Source of the DNA: an uncultured Prevotella sp.
Lineage (GTDB): Bacteria > Bacteroidota > Bacteroidia > Bacteroidales > Bacteroidaceae
Reading direction: 5' to 3'
Assembly (NCBI GenBank): GCA_905198745.1
Contig: CAJKDU010000004.1
Coordinates: forward strand, 1 to 64,000
DNA length: 64,000 nt
Below, one piece after another: positions 36,516-46,900 of the stretch; within the stretch, counting starts at the first letter, position 1; the number at the start of each line of letters is the position of its first letter. The notes under the pieces are model-generated. The model saw only the letters and a list, made by a program, of their open reading frames with translations, was not told the DNA's origin and searched no databases. The position numbers and the translations under genes are program-made.

Positions 36516-38144
36516 ATGTCTAAACTTAGAAATATTATATGGATGGGAGCGTTCACATTGGCTTGTGCATCTTGCAGCGATGAATACATGAACACTCCAC
36601 CAGCCCACTTGGTCTCATCCGAGTCTTTCTATAAGACAGCCTCCCAAGTTGACCAGGCTGTTGTCGGACTTTACGCCGACATGCAACTGGTAGATTACAA
36701 TGGCTATCATTTTATGTCTGAGTGCCGTTCAGACAACTATTGGGTAGACCCTCAACCTAACGCTTTACGCGAGTATTCGGAAATTGGTTCGTTCCGTGCC
36801 ACATGGACGCTTACTACGTTCAATGACTTGTGGAACCTTCTTTACAAGACCATCTATGATTCTAATATTCTGTTGTCTAAGATTGATGGCGCAGAGTTCA
36901 AGTCGGAGTCAATGAAAAACCAATTCACAGGCGAAGCTCGTTTTATGCGTGGCTGGGCTTACTTGGAGTTGGCACGCTTCTTCGGCAATGTGCCCATCAT
37001 CAACCGTCCGGTTACTCCATCTGAGTCAAAGAGCATTGGCCAGTCCACTCCCCGTGAAGTGTTCGACCAAATGGTTATTCCAGATTTGACAGAAGCTGCC
37101 AAATTGTTGCCTGTCAAAAAGAGTTTGGTGGATGCCAACAGCAAATCGGTTGCTGCTTCTGGTCGTGCCGACAAGGTGGCTGCTCAGGCCATGCTTGCCC
37201 GTGCCTACATGACCTTGGCTGGCTATCCGTTCAACGATGCCTCTGCCAAGGCAAACGCCAAGACCGTGCTTCAGGAAGTTCTTGCTAAAGAAAGTTCCTA
37301 TTTCGCTCCCAATATGACCGAGTGGAAGAAGCAGTGGATGCCCAGCAGTGACTACTACAACAAGTATACTATCTTTGCAGTGCAGCACCGTCTGAAGGAA
37401 AACAATAACTATGTTGTCTTCAATTCAACTCCAGAATTGGCTCCCTCACGCACATCTATCCGTATGATGGGCAATTCCATTTGGGTTGAGAAGAGTCTTG
37501 CCTATGAGTTTGAGAAGAACAACCATGCAGACCAGCGTGGTTTGGGTACTTGTACATTGGAAGACCAAGCTGCCGAGACCAATTATGCCGGCTATGCCAA
37601 TGAAACTGGTACTTACACTGACGAAAATGGTGTGTCGCACGATGTGTTGTTGAGAACCATCTGCCAAAAGTGGGTTCCAACCAAGGAAAAGTTGGCTGCT
37701 GTAGGCATGTCGTTTGATGAGGGAACACTGACCAACAACTATGATTGGCCAACTAATTTCCCTGTACTCCGTATGGAAGACATGATGCTCCTTTATGCTG
37801 AGATCCTTGCCGACGAAGGTGACATCACCGGAGCCATGAGCTACGTGAACAAGATTCGTGCCCGTGCCGGCGTTGACCAGCCTACAGCATCGAGCAAGGA
37901 AGAAGCCATGAAGTATATCAAGCGTGAGCGTCGTCTCGAACTGTTGGGCGAGGGTGTTCGTTGGTTCGATGAAATTCGCTATGGCGAGTGGAAGACGGAT
38001 ACCGAGAACATGTTTAACCGCTACAATAATCCTGAAGGCACAAGCTTGGACTTCCTGAAGAATTACCTCTATCCGATTCCTCAGAACCAGTACAACGCTG
38101 TACAGTCCGGTCTCTACAAGCAGAACGACGGTTATTCTATGTAA
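36516..38144 (+). CDS. SusD-like surface glycan-binding lipoprotein 1
   Basis: 542 residues. Lipoprotein signal with Cys20 (ACASCSDEY), so anchored on the cell surface. Typical SusD/RagB features are present: DEYMNTPPAHLVSSESFYKT at the N-terminus, TPR-like helices (RFMRGWAYLELARFFGNVPII) and the C-terminal YVNKIRARAGV and IKRERRLELLGEGVRWFDEIRYGEW motifs. It forms the lid over SusC1 and captures glycan. It lies 24 bp after susC1 and is followed by a hairpin terminator. Confidence 0.95.
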   Translation: MSKLRNIIWMGAFTLACASCSDEYMNTPPAHLVSSESFYKTASQVDQAVVGLYADMQLVDYNGYHFMSECRSDNYWVDPQPNALREYSEIGSFRATWTLTTFNDLWNLLYKTIYDSNILLSKIDGAEFKSESMKNQFTGEARFMRGWAYLELARFFGNVPIINRPVTPSESKSIGQSTPREVFDQMVIPDLTEAAKLLPVKKSLVDANSKSVAASGRADKVAAQAMLARAYMTLAGYPFNDASAKANAKTVLQEVLAKESSYFAPNMTEWKKQWMPSSDYYNKYTIFAVQHRLKENNNYVVFNSTPELAPSRTSIRMMGNSIWVEKSLAYEFEKNNHADQRGLGTCTLEDQAAETNYAGYANETGTYTDENGVSHDVLLRTICQKWVPTKEKLAAVGMSFDEGTLTNNYDWPTNFPVLRMEDMMLLYAEILADEGDITGAMSYVNKIRARAGVDQPTASSKEEAMKYIKRERRLELLGEGVRWFDEIRYGEWKTDTENMFNRYNNPEGTSLDFLKNYLYPIPQNQYNAVQSGLYKQNDGYSM

Positions 38145-38241
38145 TCCTTTCCGATTGACACAAGTCAATTCAAAGCATGACCCCTCGTTGCTTTTGTCGC
38201 GCCGAATGTTGTTATGGCGTACATATGGTAACGAAATATCT

Positions 38242-38278
38242 AAAGAGGCAGACTCCGTGTGAGCCTGCCTCTTTGCTT
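38242..38278 (+). terminator. Terminator after susD1
   Basis: AAAGAGGCAG (38242-38251) pairs with CTGCCTCTTT (38265-38274), with extra pairing inside. It separates the first SusCD pair from the second. Confidence 0.7.
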
Positions 38279-38326
38279 GCGTGTATGCAGCAACTAAATT
38301 ATTTGGTATTTTGTGTCCCATTTATT

Positions 38327-38357
38327 GTTGACTTTTCCAAGCAAAGTTGTATCTTTG
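38327..38357 (+). promoter_or_regulatory. Promoter of the susC2-susD2 unit
   Basis: GTTG (38327-38330), 19 bp, then TATCTTTG (38350-38357) followed by CA. Its presence after the terminator shows the two SusCD pairs are separate units. Confidence 0.6.
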
Positions 38358-38432
38358 CATCTGTTATTCTTAAATTGTATTCAAGATACAACATTTCAGG
38401 TAACACAAACTAAAATTATTAAACATAACTTT

Positions 38433-41400
38433 ATGCAAAACAAAACGTTTTTGTATCGACTTTGCTGAGCACTTACGGCATTGTTGGTATTTCCGGCTTT
38501 GGCCTTTGCTCAGAACATCACTATCACGGGAAATGTGAGTGATGAAGCCGATGTAATCATCGGAGCAACAGTCAAGGCTGTGCCAGGCTCTGCCGGTACA
38601 GTGACTGATCTCGACGGTAACTACAAGCTTACCGTTCCTGCATCTACCAAACAGCTTGTATTCTCCTATGTGGGCTACAAGCAGAAAACCGTTGACATTC
38701 AGGGCCGCACGACCATCAACGTGAAGATGGAGTCTGCCAACCAGATGCTCGACGAAGTGGTGTCTATCGGTTATGCCAAGGTGAAGCGCAAGGACCTCAC
38801 CGGTTCCGCTTCTTCCGTATCCGCTTCCGAGTTGGCTGCCATGCCTGTTAACACAGCAGCCCAGGCCCTTTCCGGCAAGGCTGCCGGTGTGAGCGTGGTG
38901 ACACAAAGTGGTGCGCCTGGTGCCGAAATCAACATTACGGTGCGTGGCGGTACGTCCATTACCCAGAGTTCCAAGCCACTTTACATCGTTGACGGCTTCG
39001 AGATGGACAACGCTCTCCAGCAGATTGACATCAACGATATTGAGTCTATCGACATTATGAAGGATGCTTCTGCCACAGCCATCTATGGTGCCCGTGGTGC
39101 CAACGGCGTAATCCTCATCACCACCAAATCTGCCAGCGCCGGCAAGACCAACGTCACTTATAATGCCTATGTCAGCTTCAACAAGCTGGGCAAGAAACTC
39201 GACGTGCTCGGCGTGGAAGACTATACACTCTATCAGTATGAACTCCAGACACTGGCCGGCAACGCCGGCAACTTTGCTTCCTACTTTGGCGGCAATGTGG
39301 ACGATGCCGATTTCTATACAGGTGCCTACGACCGAATCCATTCTGAATATGGCAACCGTGCCGGCATTGACTGGCAGGACGAAGTGTTTGGCGGCACAGG
39401 ATTCAGCCAGAACCACAACCTCTCTATCAGCGGAGGCAACGACAAGACCAAGTACTTGTTGAGCTATAACTACACAGGCGAAGACGGTATCATGTCGAAG
39501 CACGGCTACGACAAGAACAGTATCCGCCTGAAATTGAACCATGAACTGTGGAAGGGCGTGCGCTTCGACTTCAGTACCAGTTTCCAGAACACCATGGTAG
39601 AGGGTGGCGGCTCACTGGGCGGTGCCTTGAAGAACACCATTCTCCAGCCTGTAACCGGTGGTGCCCGCTACACCAACGAGGAACTTCTCAAGACTGATAT
39701 AAGCAACGAAATGTCGCTCATCAACAGCAGCTACGACATCATCAACCCTATCCTTACCAACGATGCCGTAGACAACAAGAAGTACACACGCCTGTTCACA
39801 GCCAACGGCGGCATTGAATTCGACTTCCTGAAAGATTTCACTTGGCGAACAGCTTTCAGCTATCAGTGGAGCCAGGTGCGCCAGGACTATTGGGACGATG
39901 GTCGCACTTCAACCGCCAAGAACTTTGGAGGCCCTTACGGATACCGCAACAACAACGAGAAATACTCTTGGCAGTTGACCAACACCCTGTCATGGGGCCA
40001 CAAGTTCGGACTGCACAAGGTTGACGCACTCTTGGGCCAGGAGACCTACTACACCAACAGCATGAACCTCAACAACGAGTATCACAACTTCCCCAACGCC
40101 AACTTCGGCTTGAACAACGTGTCTATGGGTTCTGCCTACAAGTATGGCTCAGGTGTGAGCGAGCGCGGACTTGTTTCCATGTTCGGCCGCGTGTCATACA
40201 ACTATAATGAGCGCTATCTCCTCACTGCCACCCTTCGTGCCGACGGTTCGTCCAAGTTTGCCAAGGGTCATCAGTGGGGCTACTTCCCGTCAGCCTCAGT
40301 GGCATGGCGTGTTATCGAGGAGGATTTCATGAAGAACCAGAAACTGTTCTCTAACTTGAAGCTCCGTTTCGGTTTCGGTACCACTGGTAACGACAACATT
40401 GACAACAACATGTACACCACCGACTATTCCGCCGGCCACTATGTGAGCGGCAAGACGGATGTGCCTACTCTGGTGCCGGGCAGCACGCTTGGCAACCCTG
40501 TCATCAAGTGGGAGAAGACTACGACCCTCAATCTCGGTCTTGACTTCGGCATGTTCAATGGCCGCTTGAACGGTACGGTCGACATTTACCGCAACACCTC
40601 TTCCAACCTGCTCATCAAGAACCGCATCCCTTCTTCTACCGGTTATTCATACCAGTATCAGAACCTTGCCTCCGTGCGCAACCAGGGTGTTGAGTTGGTA
40701 CTCAACTCTGTCAACGTACGTTCTAAGGCATTCACCTGGACCACAGACTTCAACATCTCGTTCAACAAGTCAAAGGTGGTGTCACTCTATGGCGATGGTT
40801 CCGGCAGCAACTCCTTCATCCAGAACTACGACTCCCGTGTTGACTTCCTCGTGGAAGTAGGCAAGCCGTTGGGTCAGTTCTATGGCTACAAGTATGCCGG
40901 TGTCTATACCACCGACGACTTCACCCAGAATGCCGATGGCACCTATACTCTGAATGCTGGCGTGCCCTATCTCAAGGGAAAGACCAAGTCAAGCATCAAG
41001 CCTGGTGACGTGAAATACGTGACCACAGCAGGTGAAACCGATAAGGACGGCAACCCCATCTGGTCTACCAACGACCGCGCGGTGATTGGCAATGCAGCAC
41101 CCGACTTTACGGGCGGCTTGAACAACACGTTCAAGTACAAGAACTTCGACCTCTCCGTGTTCTGCACATTCAGCGTGGGCAACGACATCTTCAACATGAG
41201 TTCGCAGCGCTTTATCGGTCCTTACCTGCCCAACCAGAACACCCTGAACGTGATGAAAGACCGCTACCACCTCATTGACCCTGCCACTGGTAAGGAGAGC
41301 ACCAACCTGGCACGACTGGCCGAGCTGAACCCCCAGCAGTATAATGCCGGCACCATGTGGAGCTTGCACTCAGAGAACAAGATTGCTATCACCGATGCCC

Positions 41401-41663
41401 TTGACTACTACATTGAGGATGGCTCTTATCTGCGTATCAGCACCATCACCCTGGGCTATACCTTCCCCAAGCTTCTCATCAGCAAGATTGGCTTGCAGAG
41501 TGCCCGTGTCTACTGCACACTTAACAATATAGCCACCATCACAGGCTATTCTGGCTATGACCCAGAAGTGTCTGCCTCAAGCAGTTCGCTGACTCCAGGC
41601 ATCGACAACTCCTCATATCCAAAGGCCAAGAGCTTTGTTTTGGGTCTTAACTTAACATTCTAA
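38433..41663 (+). CDS. SusC-like TonB-dependent transporter 2, with an in-frame TGA in the signal peptide
   Basis: From the ATG at 38433 the frame reads MQNKTFLYRLC, then TGA (38466-38468), then ALTALLVFPALAFAQN and the whole transporter. The two parts join into one normal signal peptide, so the TGA looks like a nonsense change. The only restart nearby is TTG at 38481, which would lack the basic N-terminus. The rest is intact, about 1060 residues: VSDEADVIIGATVKAVPGSAG, LDEVVSIGYAKVKRKD, plug motifs (GAPGAEINITVRGG, KPLYIVDGFEMDN, GARGANGVILITTKS) and a barrel ending LGLNLTF. SusD2 follows 14 bp downstream. Either recent inactivation, read-through or a sequencing error. Confidence 0.85.
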
Positions 41664-41677
41664 AACGGACAGAAATC

Positions 41678-43522
41678 ATGAAAAGAAAAAACATATATAT
41701 AGCTGGCTGCATGATGTTCATGGCACTTGCCGGAACTTCGTGTCAGGATTGGCTCGACATGCCGGCACAGTCAAAATACGACAGCGAGTCTACGTTTGGC
41801 GACGTGGAGAAGACCGAGTTGGCTGTTATCGGCTGCTATCCCAATTCGTTCAACCGTGAGATGTACTACCAGTTGGGCATGGGTACCGACGAATGTATCT
41901 CTACCGAGGGCGAAACCAACTCCAAGAATCAGATTGGCAACTATGTCTACACCACCTCCAATGCCCCCACGGGAGTGTACAACGCCATGTATTCGAGCAT
42001 CGAGTACGCCAACAACTGCATCAAGAACCTCGAGACGATGAAGGGAAGTTCCGATTCGGAACAGAAGAAAATCAACCAGTTGCTCGGCGAGAGCCTTGCC
42101 GTGCGTGCCATGGACTACTGGAACTTGATCCGCTTCTTCGGTGACGTGCCTTTCGCCACGGTTCCTGTGGTAGACCAGGGCACCTTCGTTTCTTCCCGTG
42201 TGAGCCGTGATGTCATCTACGACCAGATTATTGCCGACCTGCAGCGTGCCACCGACCTGTTGGCATGGAAGAGCGAAGGCCAGGTGAGCACTACCGAGCG
42301 TTTCACCAAGAATGCCGCCTACGGCATCCTGGCCCGTGTGGCACTTTATGCCGCCGGCTACTCGCTCCGTTGGGACCTCAACACCTATGATGCCTCCACC
42401 GTGCAGCTGGCACAGCGCTCTGATGCCAACCGCGTGAAGGAACTCTACAAGATAGCTGCCGACGCCTGCCAGGCTGTCATTGCCAAGAATGAGAATGCGC
42501 TGAACGGAAGCTATGCACAAGTATTCCACGACCTGCTCACCAAGACCGACGACTCCGAGCTGATGCTCCAGTATGGTCAGTACGGCACCAATGTCAACGG
42601 CGCCTCTGTGGGCTACACCATCGGCTCCTTCTGCCACAAGAACAGCATCTATGGCAAGACCGGACCAGCCATGGTGGCCAACCCCACCTACTATTTCGAC
42701 TTTGCCGACGGCGACACCCGTCGCGACGTGGCCATCTGCAACTATGGCGTAACCACCTTCAACAAGGAGAAGAACGTGCGCAAGGCCAACACTTTCAGCA
42801 ACATGACTGCAGGAAAGTACCGTGCCGACTGGGGCGAGAACTCAGGGCTGAAGGTGAACCAACGCAACATGAACTTCCCCTTGCTCCGCTATTCCGACGT
42901 GCTGCTCATGTATGCTGAAGCACTCAACGAGTATAACGGCGCCCCGACAGACGCAGCCAAGGGTGCACTGAAAGAGGTGCGCCTTCGTGCCTTCGGTGGC
43001 GACGAGAGCAAGATTGGCACCATTCCTTCCACCTATCAGGAGTTCCGCGATGCCATCATCAAGGAGCGCAAGCTTGAACTCGGCTTCGAGGGCCTGCGTC
43101 GTACCGACTTGGTGCGTTGGGGCATTCTCTACGAGACACTCACAGAGAACAAGGAGAACTTGCTCAAACTGGCACATCATGAGGCTCCTTATGCCAACGT
43201 GCCCAAGTACTGGGCCTACAAGACCTCCATTGCTACTGAGTGGCCCACACAGTTCCTCGCCATCGAGCATCAGGACTATCTTGACCTGACAGACGAGCAG
43301 AAAGCCAGTCTTACCGCTGAGGGCTACACCATTAGTGCCATGTTCGACGGAGCTTCCGACTTGAACAACAACGGCAAGAAAATAGCAGACACAGAGGCTT
43401 GGATGACCACCAGCTTGTTCCGCGGTCTGGCGAAGAACCAGGTAGAACTGCTGCCGCTCAACCAGAGTAGTATCATTGATGTCAACTCAGGCTTGCAGGG
43501 CCAGCAGCATCCTAAGTACTAA
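41678..43522 (+). CDS. SusD-like surface glycan-binding lipoprotein 2
   Basis: 614 residues with a lipoprotein signal ending at Cys22 (LAGTSCQDWLDM). SusD/RagB motifs: DWLDMPAQSKYDSESTFGD, AVRAMDYWNLIRFFGDVPFATVPVVD, LLRYSDVLLMYAEALNEYNGAP and IIKERKLELGFEGLRRTDLVRWGIL. It is longer than SusD1 and shares only family-level similarity, so the two pairs probably bind different glycans or chain lengths. It starts 14 bp after susC2 and is followed by a terminator. Its reading frame is intact even though susC2 carries a stop. Confidence 0.95.
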   Translation: MKRKNIYIAGCMMFMALAGTSCQDWLDMPAQSKYDSESTFGDVEKTELAVIGCYPNSFNREMYYQLGMGTDECISTEGETNSKNQIGNYVYTTSNAPTGVYNAMYSSIEYANNCIKNLETMKGSSDSEQKKINQLLGESLAVRAMDYWNLIRFFGDVPFATVPVVDQGTFVSSRVSRDVIYDQIIADLQRATDLLAWKSEGQVSTTERFTKNAAYGILARVALYAAGYSLRWDLNTYDASTVQLAQRSDANRVKELYKIAADACQAVIAKNENALNGSYAQVFHDLLTKTDDSELMLQYGQYGTNVNGASVGYTIGSFCHKNSIYGKTGPAMVANPTYYFDFADGDTRRDVAICNYGVTTFNKEKNVRKANTFSNMTAGKYRADWGENSGLKVNQRNMNFPLLRYSDVLLMYAEALNEYNGAPTDAAKGALKEVRLRAFGGDESKIGTIPSTYQEFRDAIIKERKLELGFEGLRRTDLVRWGILYETLTENKENLLKLAHHEAPYANVPKYWAYKTSIATEWPTQFLAIEHQDYLDLTDEQKASLTAEGYTISAMFDGASDLNNNGKKIADTEAWMTTSLFRGLAKNQVELLPLNQSSIIDVNSGLQGQQHPKY

Positions 43523-43575
43523 TCCGTCTTGCGATAAACAGGCAACACTGACACTTATTATATAAACTCTCTTTC

Positions 43576-43618
43576 AAGGGATATGTCTACACCATGAGGG
43601 CATATCCCTTTTCTTTTT
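43576..43618 (+). terminator. Terminator after susD2
   Basis: AAGGGATATG (43576-43585) pairs with CATATCCCTT (43601-43610), followed by TTCTTTTTCT. Good intrinsic terminator at the end of the SusCD2 unit. Confidence 0.75.
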
Positions 43619-43718
43619 CTCATTATTCCCTGGTAGTAAGTTTTCGACATTCCGATTGGCATCCTTGTGTCGGTCGAAGGCGAGGCTTGCATCTGGACCT
43701 GGCCTTTCTTCGCATCGT

Positions 43719-43795
43719 TAACGGTAAAGTAGCGCACTGCTAACGGGTGAGTAGCGCATCGCTACCGGGTGAGTAAAGCATAGTTACTGGCAGGT
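43719..43795 (+). repeat. Divergent 22-bp tandem array before the hybrid sensor gene
   Basis: Three units begin at 43719, 43741 and 43763 (TAACGGGTGAGTAGCGCATCGC and variants), with a decaying fourth. The period is 22 bp, as in the arrays of the composite repeat, and the core GCACTGCTAAC recalls GCCACTAAC. The other modules of that repeat are absent. The rest of the 43523-43970 gap holds a terminator and the sensor promoter. Confidence 0.65.
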
Positions 43796-43934
43796 TCATG
43801 GCCTTGCTTAAACTGTGGATAACATTTGGGGAAAGGCATTAAAAAGTGCGAACATTGCCTTCCGATGTGCCACACCTGTTTGGTACGGAGTTGAAAAAAC
43901 GCCCGAATAAGTTTCGTATTCCGCCCATTCTCAT

Positions 43935-43942
43935 TATCTTTG
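43935..43942 (+). promoter_or_regulatory. Promoter -7 element of the hybrid sensor gene
   Basis: TATCTTTG followed by CA, 29 bp upstream of the TTG start at 43971; TTTC at 43912-43915 is a possible -33 element (19-bp spacer). Confidence 0.55.
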
Positions 43943-43970
43943 CAAAGATTAAACCAAAGATAATACAGGC

Positions 43971-46900
43971 TTGAAGAGAAATATATTCAGAATAGCATGC
44001 TTTTTCGTGGTGCTTTTTGTCCTGGCGGCATGCCACCGCAAGAACCAAGAACCCATTCGGAAAGAGGCCCCACAGGCTAACAGCACTGCCGAGACCGACT
44101 TGGTGACGCTGCCCATAGAGGTGCGTGCCAAGAAGATAACCCTGCAGGATGGACTTCCCTCCAACACGGTCAACTCCATGCTCCAGGACCAAAAGGGGTT
44201 CCTTTGGTTCGGCACTCACAACGGACTCGTGCGCTACGACGGCAACAAGATGACCGTCTACTGCCACGACGGTCTGCCCACCTCCATTGTGGACAGTCGG
44301 GTGAAGAACATCGTGGAAGACAGACAGTACAAGAAACTGTGGGTCTACACCTCTGCCGAGCTTTTCTCCTGTATCGACATGCACACAGGCAATGCCGACA
44401 ACTATCTCGGCAATGCTGAAAGAGCAGGTCACTACACCAGTTCCAAACTCACCGCACCCGGCACCATCTGGCTGTGGGGCAAGAGCGATGGTGCCCTCCG
44501 GGTGGACTATCGCGACGGACACTTCCGCGTGGAGCAGTTCGACAAGCACAATCTCGGCTCCTCTGCCATCATCCATTTCGACAGCATCTCGTCGCACGAG
44601 GTGCTCCTCTGCACCAAGGACAAGGCCTTCGTTCATGATGCCCACGGCCTGTCGTGCGTGTCGGACGGTATCGGCTACCAGCGCACACTCCCCTGGAAGG
44701 GCAGGGTGCTGATGGTCACCGACAAGGGCGCTGTCTACGACCTCTATCGCCGCAAGCTCACCTTCATCACCCGCATCAGCCTTGACAAGGGCGAGCGCAT
44801 ATCGGGCGACATGATGCAAGGCAACCGTTGGATGATATTCACCGACCATGCCACATGGGCAGTAGACCCTAGCCGGCGTACAGCCAGCCGTTGCAGCGGT
44901 GAATGGAACATTCCCGGCGGCAAGGTCTACACCGACAACAAGAACCGCCGGTGGATATACAACAAGACCGGCACCCTGCGCATGGTGAAGGGCAACCGCC
45001 TTGTGGCGCTCAACCTGCTGCCCAACGGCGAAACCAACTACATAGACTACGAACGCTTCCGGGTGGTGGAAGACAACCACGGACTCATCTGGATATCCAC
45101 CTACGGCAACGGCCTCTTCGTGTTCAGCCACGACCTCAGCCAGAGCCAGCACTTCACTGCCGACGAGAAAGGCGAGTCGCCCATAGCCACCAACTATCTG
45201 CTTCGCATCATTGCCGACCGCCACGACGGCGTGTGGGTTAGCTCGGAGTATGGTGGCATCTCCCACATTCAGGTGATGGACAAGGGCGTTGACCGCATTT
45301 TCCCCAACGGCAACGGCCATCTCGACTTCTCCAATGTGGTGCGCATGGTGCGCAAGACACCCGACGGCTTGATGGTGTCTACCCGCGACGGCTCGCTCTA
45401 TCATTATTCGTCCGACATGAGTCAGATGCTTGGCAAGAGCCATTTCGATGCCAATATCTACGCCTTCACCCAAGCCCAAGACGGCACCAAGTGGATAGGA
45501 ACCCGCGGCAAGGGCGTTTATGGCGTGGAGGGACTCGACTTCGGAAACCGCAACGTGTTCTGCATGGCAGCCGACAATCGGCAACGCATGTGGATAGGCA
45601 CCTTCGGCAAAGGACTGAGTGTGGCGACAAGGCACGGCAAGGGCTACCAGGTGGAGACCTTCTTTGCCGACAGCGTGGGACTGGGCGAGGTGCGCTGCAT
45701 CGTCAACGACCGGAAAGGCCGCATGTGGGTGGGCACTTCGGGCGGACTCGTGGTGTTCTATCCGGACCGCTTTGTGAAAGACCACAATGCCTACCGCGTG
45801 TACCACCGTGCCTACGAGATACACGACATGATGCTCGACAGTCGGGGCACCCTTTGGCTTGCCGTGCCTGCCGTGGGACTGGTGCGCGTGGAAGTGGCCG
45901 ACACACCCTCGTTCAAGACCTACGACAGTAATGACGGCCTGGTGAACAACATGGTGCAGGCGGTCGTGGAGGGCAAGGACGGCTACTTCTGGGTGGCCAC
46001 CCAGAAGGGCGTGTCGTGCATGGACCCCAAGAACGGAACGTTCGACAACTACATGTTCGACGTCAACCCGATGGGCAACGTCTATAACGAAAACTCTGCC
46101 GTGTGTCTCGACGACGGGCGCATACTCCTGGGCGGCAACTTCGGTCTTACCCTCATCACTCCCTCGCGGCTCAAGCACATCGACGGGCAGACAGACGTCG
46201 TGTTTACCTCTTACCCCTATTCCGACGAAATCAAGCTCGACTACGACAACAATTCCCCCACCATAGACTTCTCCACCCTCGACTATTCCGACGTGAACAA
46301 CGTGAAGTACAGTTATTGGCTTGAAGGCTACGAGAAGGGATGGAGCACGCCGTCGTCCGTGTCGTGGGCCACCTACAAGAACCTGCGTCCCGGCACTTAC
46401 CGTCTGCATGCCAAGGCGTGCTATTCCGACGGCGACTGGGGCAAGGAGAGCGTGCTCACCATCAAGGTGAAAGCCCCGATCTACCTCACGGCGTGGGCCA
46501 TACTGCTCTATGTGGTGCTGGCTGGCTTGGTGACGGGCATCGTCATCCGCAGTGTCCGCGAGAAGAACGAACTCAAGAGCCGCATCCGTCTGGAACAGGA
46601 ACTGACCAAGTATAAGCTCACCTTCTTCACCAATATCGCCCACGAATTCCGCACACCGCTCACGCTGATACAGGGAGCGTTGGAGAAGGAAACCAGGATT
46701 ATGAAGGCCAACAAGTGGCAGCCCGAACTGGAGAAGACCATCCGCACCATGAACAAGAGTGCGCAGCGCATGCTGAGGCTCATCAACCAGCTGCTCGAGT
46801 TCCGCAAGATGCAGGCAGGCAAGCTGAAGCTTTCGCTCCAGGAAACCGATGCGGTGATGTTCGTGCGCAACATCTGCCAGATGTTCGACGATGCCACCGA

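Noticed and set aside
38433..38490. Selenocysteine at the TGA of the second SusC
   Set aside because: The stop lies in a signal peptide, where selenocysteine makes no sense, and no insertion element is visible.
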